From assembly GCA_038238555.1 (NCBI GenBank), contig JBBRXP010000138.1, positions 1 through 15,730 of the forward strand: DNA of 15,730 nt, read 5' to 3'. The translations under genes were made by a program, and so were the position numbers. This document shows, in pieces, positions 15,498 through 15,730 of this stretch. The notes under the pieces are model-generated. The model was given only the letters and a program-made list of their open reading frames with translations. It was not told the origin of the DNA and searched no databases. Origin of the DNA: JANNXQ01 sp038238555 (GTDB lineage Bacteria > Verrucomicrobiota > Verrucomicrobiia > Chthoniobacterales > Chthoniobacteraceae). Numbering within the stretch: position 1 is the first letter of the stretch; each line of letters begins with the position of its first letter.

Positions 15498-15540
15498 CTC
15501 AACATCTCCCGCCACTCGACACTCAACTTCCCCCTCTCAC
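15498..15540. repeat. GTTGAG intergenic element, copy C (single arm)
   Basis: Read on the minus strand this begins near the stop of the right-edge gene with GGGGGAAGTTGAGTG (15534-15520) and ends with GTTGAG (15503-15498). It closely resembles the left side of copy B. No matching inverted arm is found nearby. As with copies A and B it sits at the 3' end of a gene, with GTTGAG on that gene's coding strand. Confidence 0.7.
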
Positions 15541-15730
15541 TTTCCCGTTTGGATCAGCAAGACGGCATTATTCGCTGCCGCCGCATGCGCATCCACGGGC
15601 TGGCCGGCGGAGTACTTGGGCGGTTGAGCGCCGGTGCCCACCGCGAGATTGAATGCGGCGGCATCGTCGGGATGGAGGCTTGCAGTCCATCGGCCGAAGG
15701 CATCGGTCTTGACCACGCCGAGACTTGCCC
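15537..15730 (-). CDS. C-terminal part of an unidentified protein (5' part outside window)
   Basis: The frame runs open from the right edge to a TGA at 15537-15539, giving about 64 residues. Readable pieces are LGVVKTDAFGRWTASLHPDDAA, then AFNLAVGTG, and the end AANNAVLLIQTGK. The phrase VKTDAFGRWTA resembles the end of an Ig-like or carboxypeptidase-regulatory-like beta-sandwich, in which a 'TDAxGxW/F' turn is common, but the piece is too short to name. It lies upstream of pdxJ on the same strand, separated by 216 bp of repeats, so it is probably a separate transcription unit. Confidence 0.65.
   Translation of the reverse strand, partial: ASLGVVKTDAFGRWTASLHPDDAAAFNLAVGTGAQPPKYSAGQPVDAHAAAANNAVLLIQTGK

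Noticed and set aside
15346..15540. CRISPR array
   Set aside because: The hairpins differ in sequence and spacing; there is no constant repeat with unique spacers of equal length.

Overview
This is a GC-rich, gene-dense chromosomal window that I read as coming from a Verrucomicrobiota-like bacterium. The reasons are a surface protein starting with an 'IEPLEARIAPA' (LEPR-XLL-type) segment, a fused SpmA-SpmB membrane protein, a prolyl-oligopeptidase-type hydrolase of a style I associate with that group, and GTTGAG-rich intergenic repeats. The phylum is an inference. No rRNA, tRNA, CRISPR array, transposase or phage gene is visible.

Layout. From 1 to 7075 five genes run on the minus strand. Read in their direction they are an AsmA-like membrane-anchored protein, rsmD (16S rRNA methyltransferase, GTGA overlap with the AsmA gene), dop (depupylase of the Pup tagging system), a secreted alpha/beta hydrolase, and a large exported protein with glycine-rich AGDG repeats and FG-GAP calcium-loop repeats that runs off the left edge. 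Divergent from these, on the plus strand, are a diacylglycerol/sphingosine-type lipid kinase (7127-8002) and a rhomboid-family membrane protein (8129-8989). The rhomboid seems to lack its catalytic histidine. A phytanoyl-CoA dioxygenase-like gene (minus, 8998-9987) has a locally lower GC content. Next comes glnE (plus, 10065-12821), whose 3' end overlaps the convergent SpmA-SpmB fusion gene (minus, 12781-14130). The right end is a minus-strand cluster: the tail of an unknown protein, then pdxJ and acpS (overlapping by 4 nt), then the SpmA-SpmB gene.

How the genes fit together. Most are housekeeping: ribosome modification (rsmD), nitrogen control through glutamine synthetase adenylylation (glnE), vitamin B6 synthesis (pdxJ), carrier-protein activation (acpS) and membrane lipid work (lipid kinase, AsmA-like). 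The most notable genes are dop, which has no pup, pafA or proteasome gene beside it here, and the probably inactive rhomboid. Between genes there are two kinds of small repeat. One is a GTTGAG-rich element, with 19-bp and 10-bp inverted repeats in two of three copies, lying at the 3' ends of genes and twice supplying their last codons and stop. The other is a set of very short perfect hairpins, clustered upstream of pdxJ with one more near 1450.
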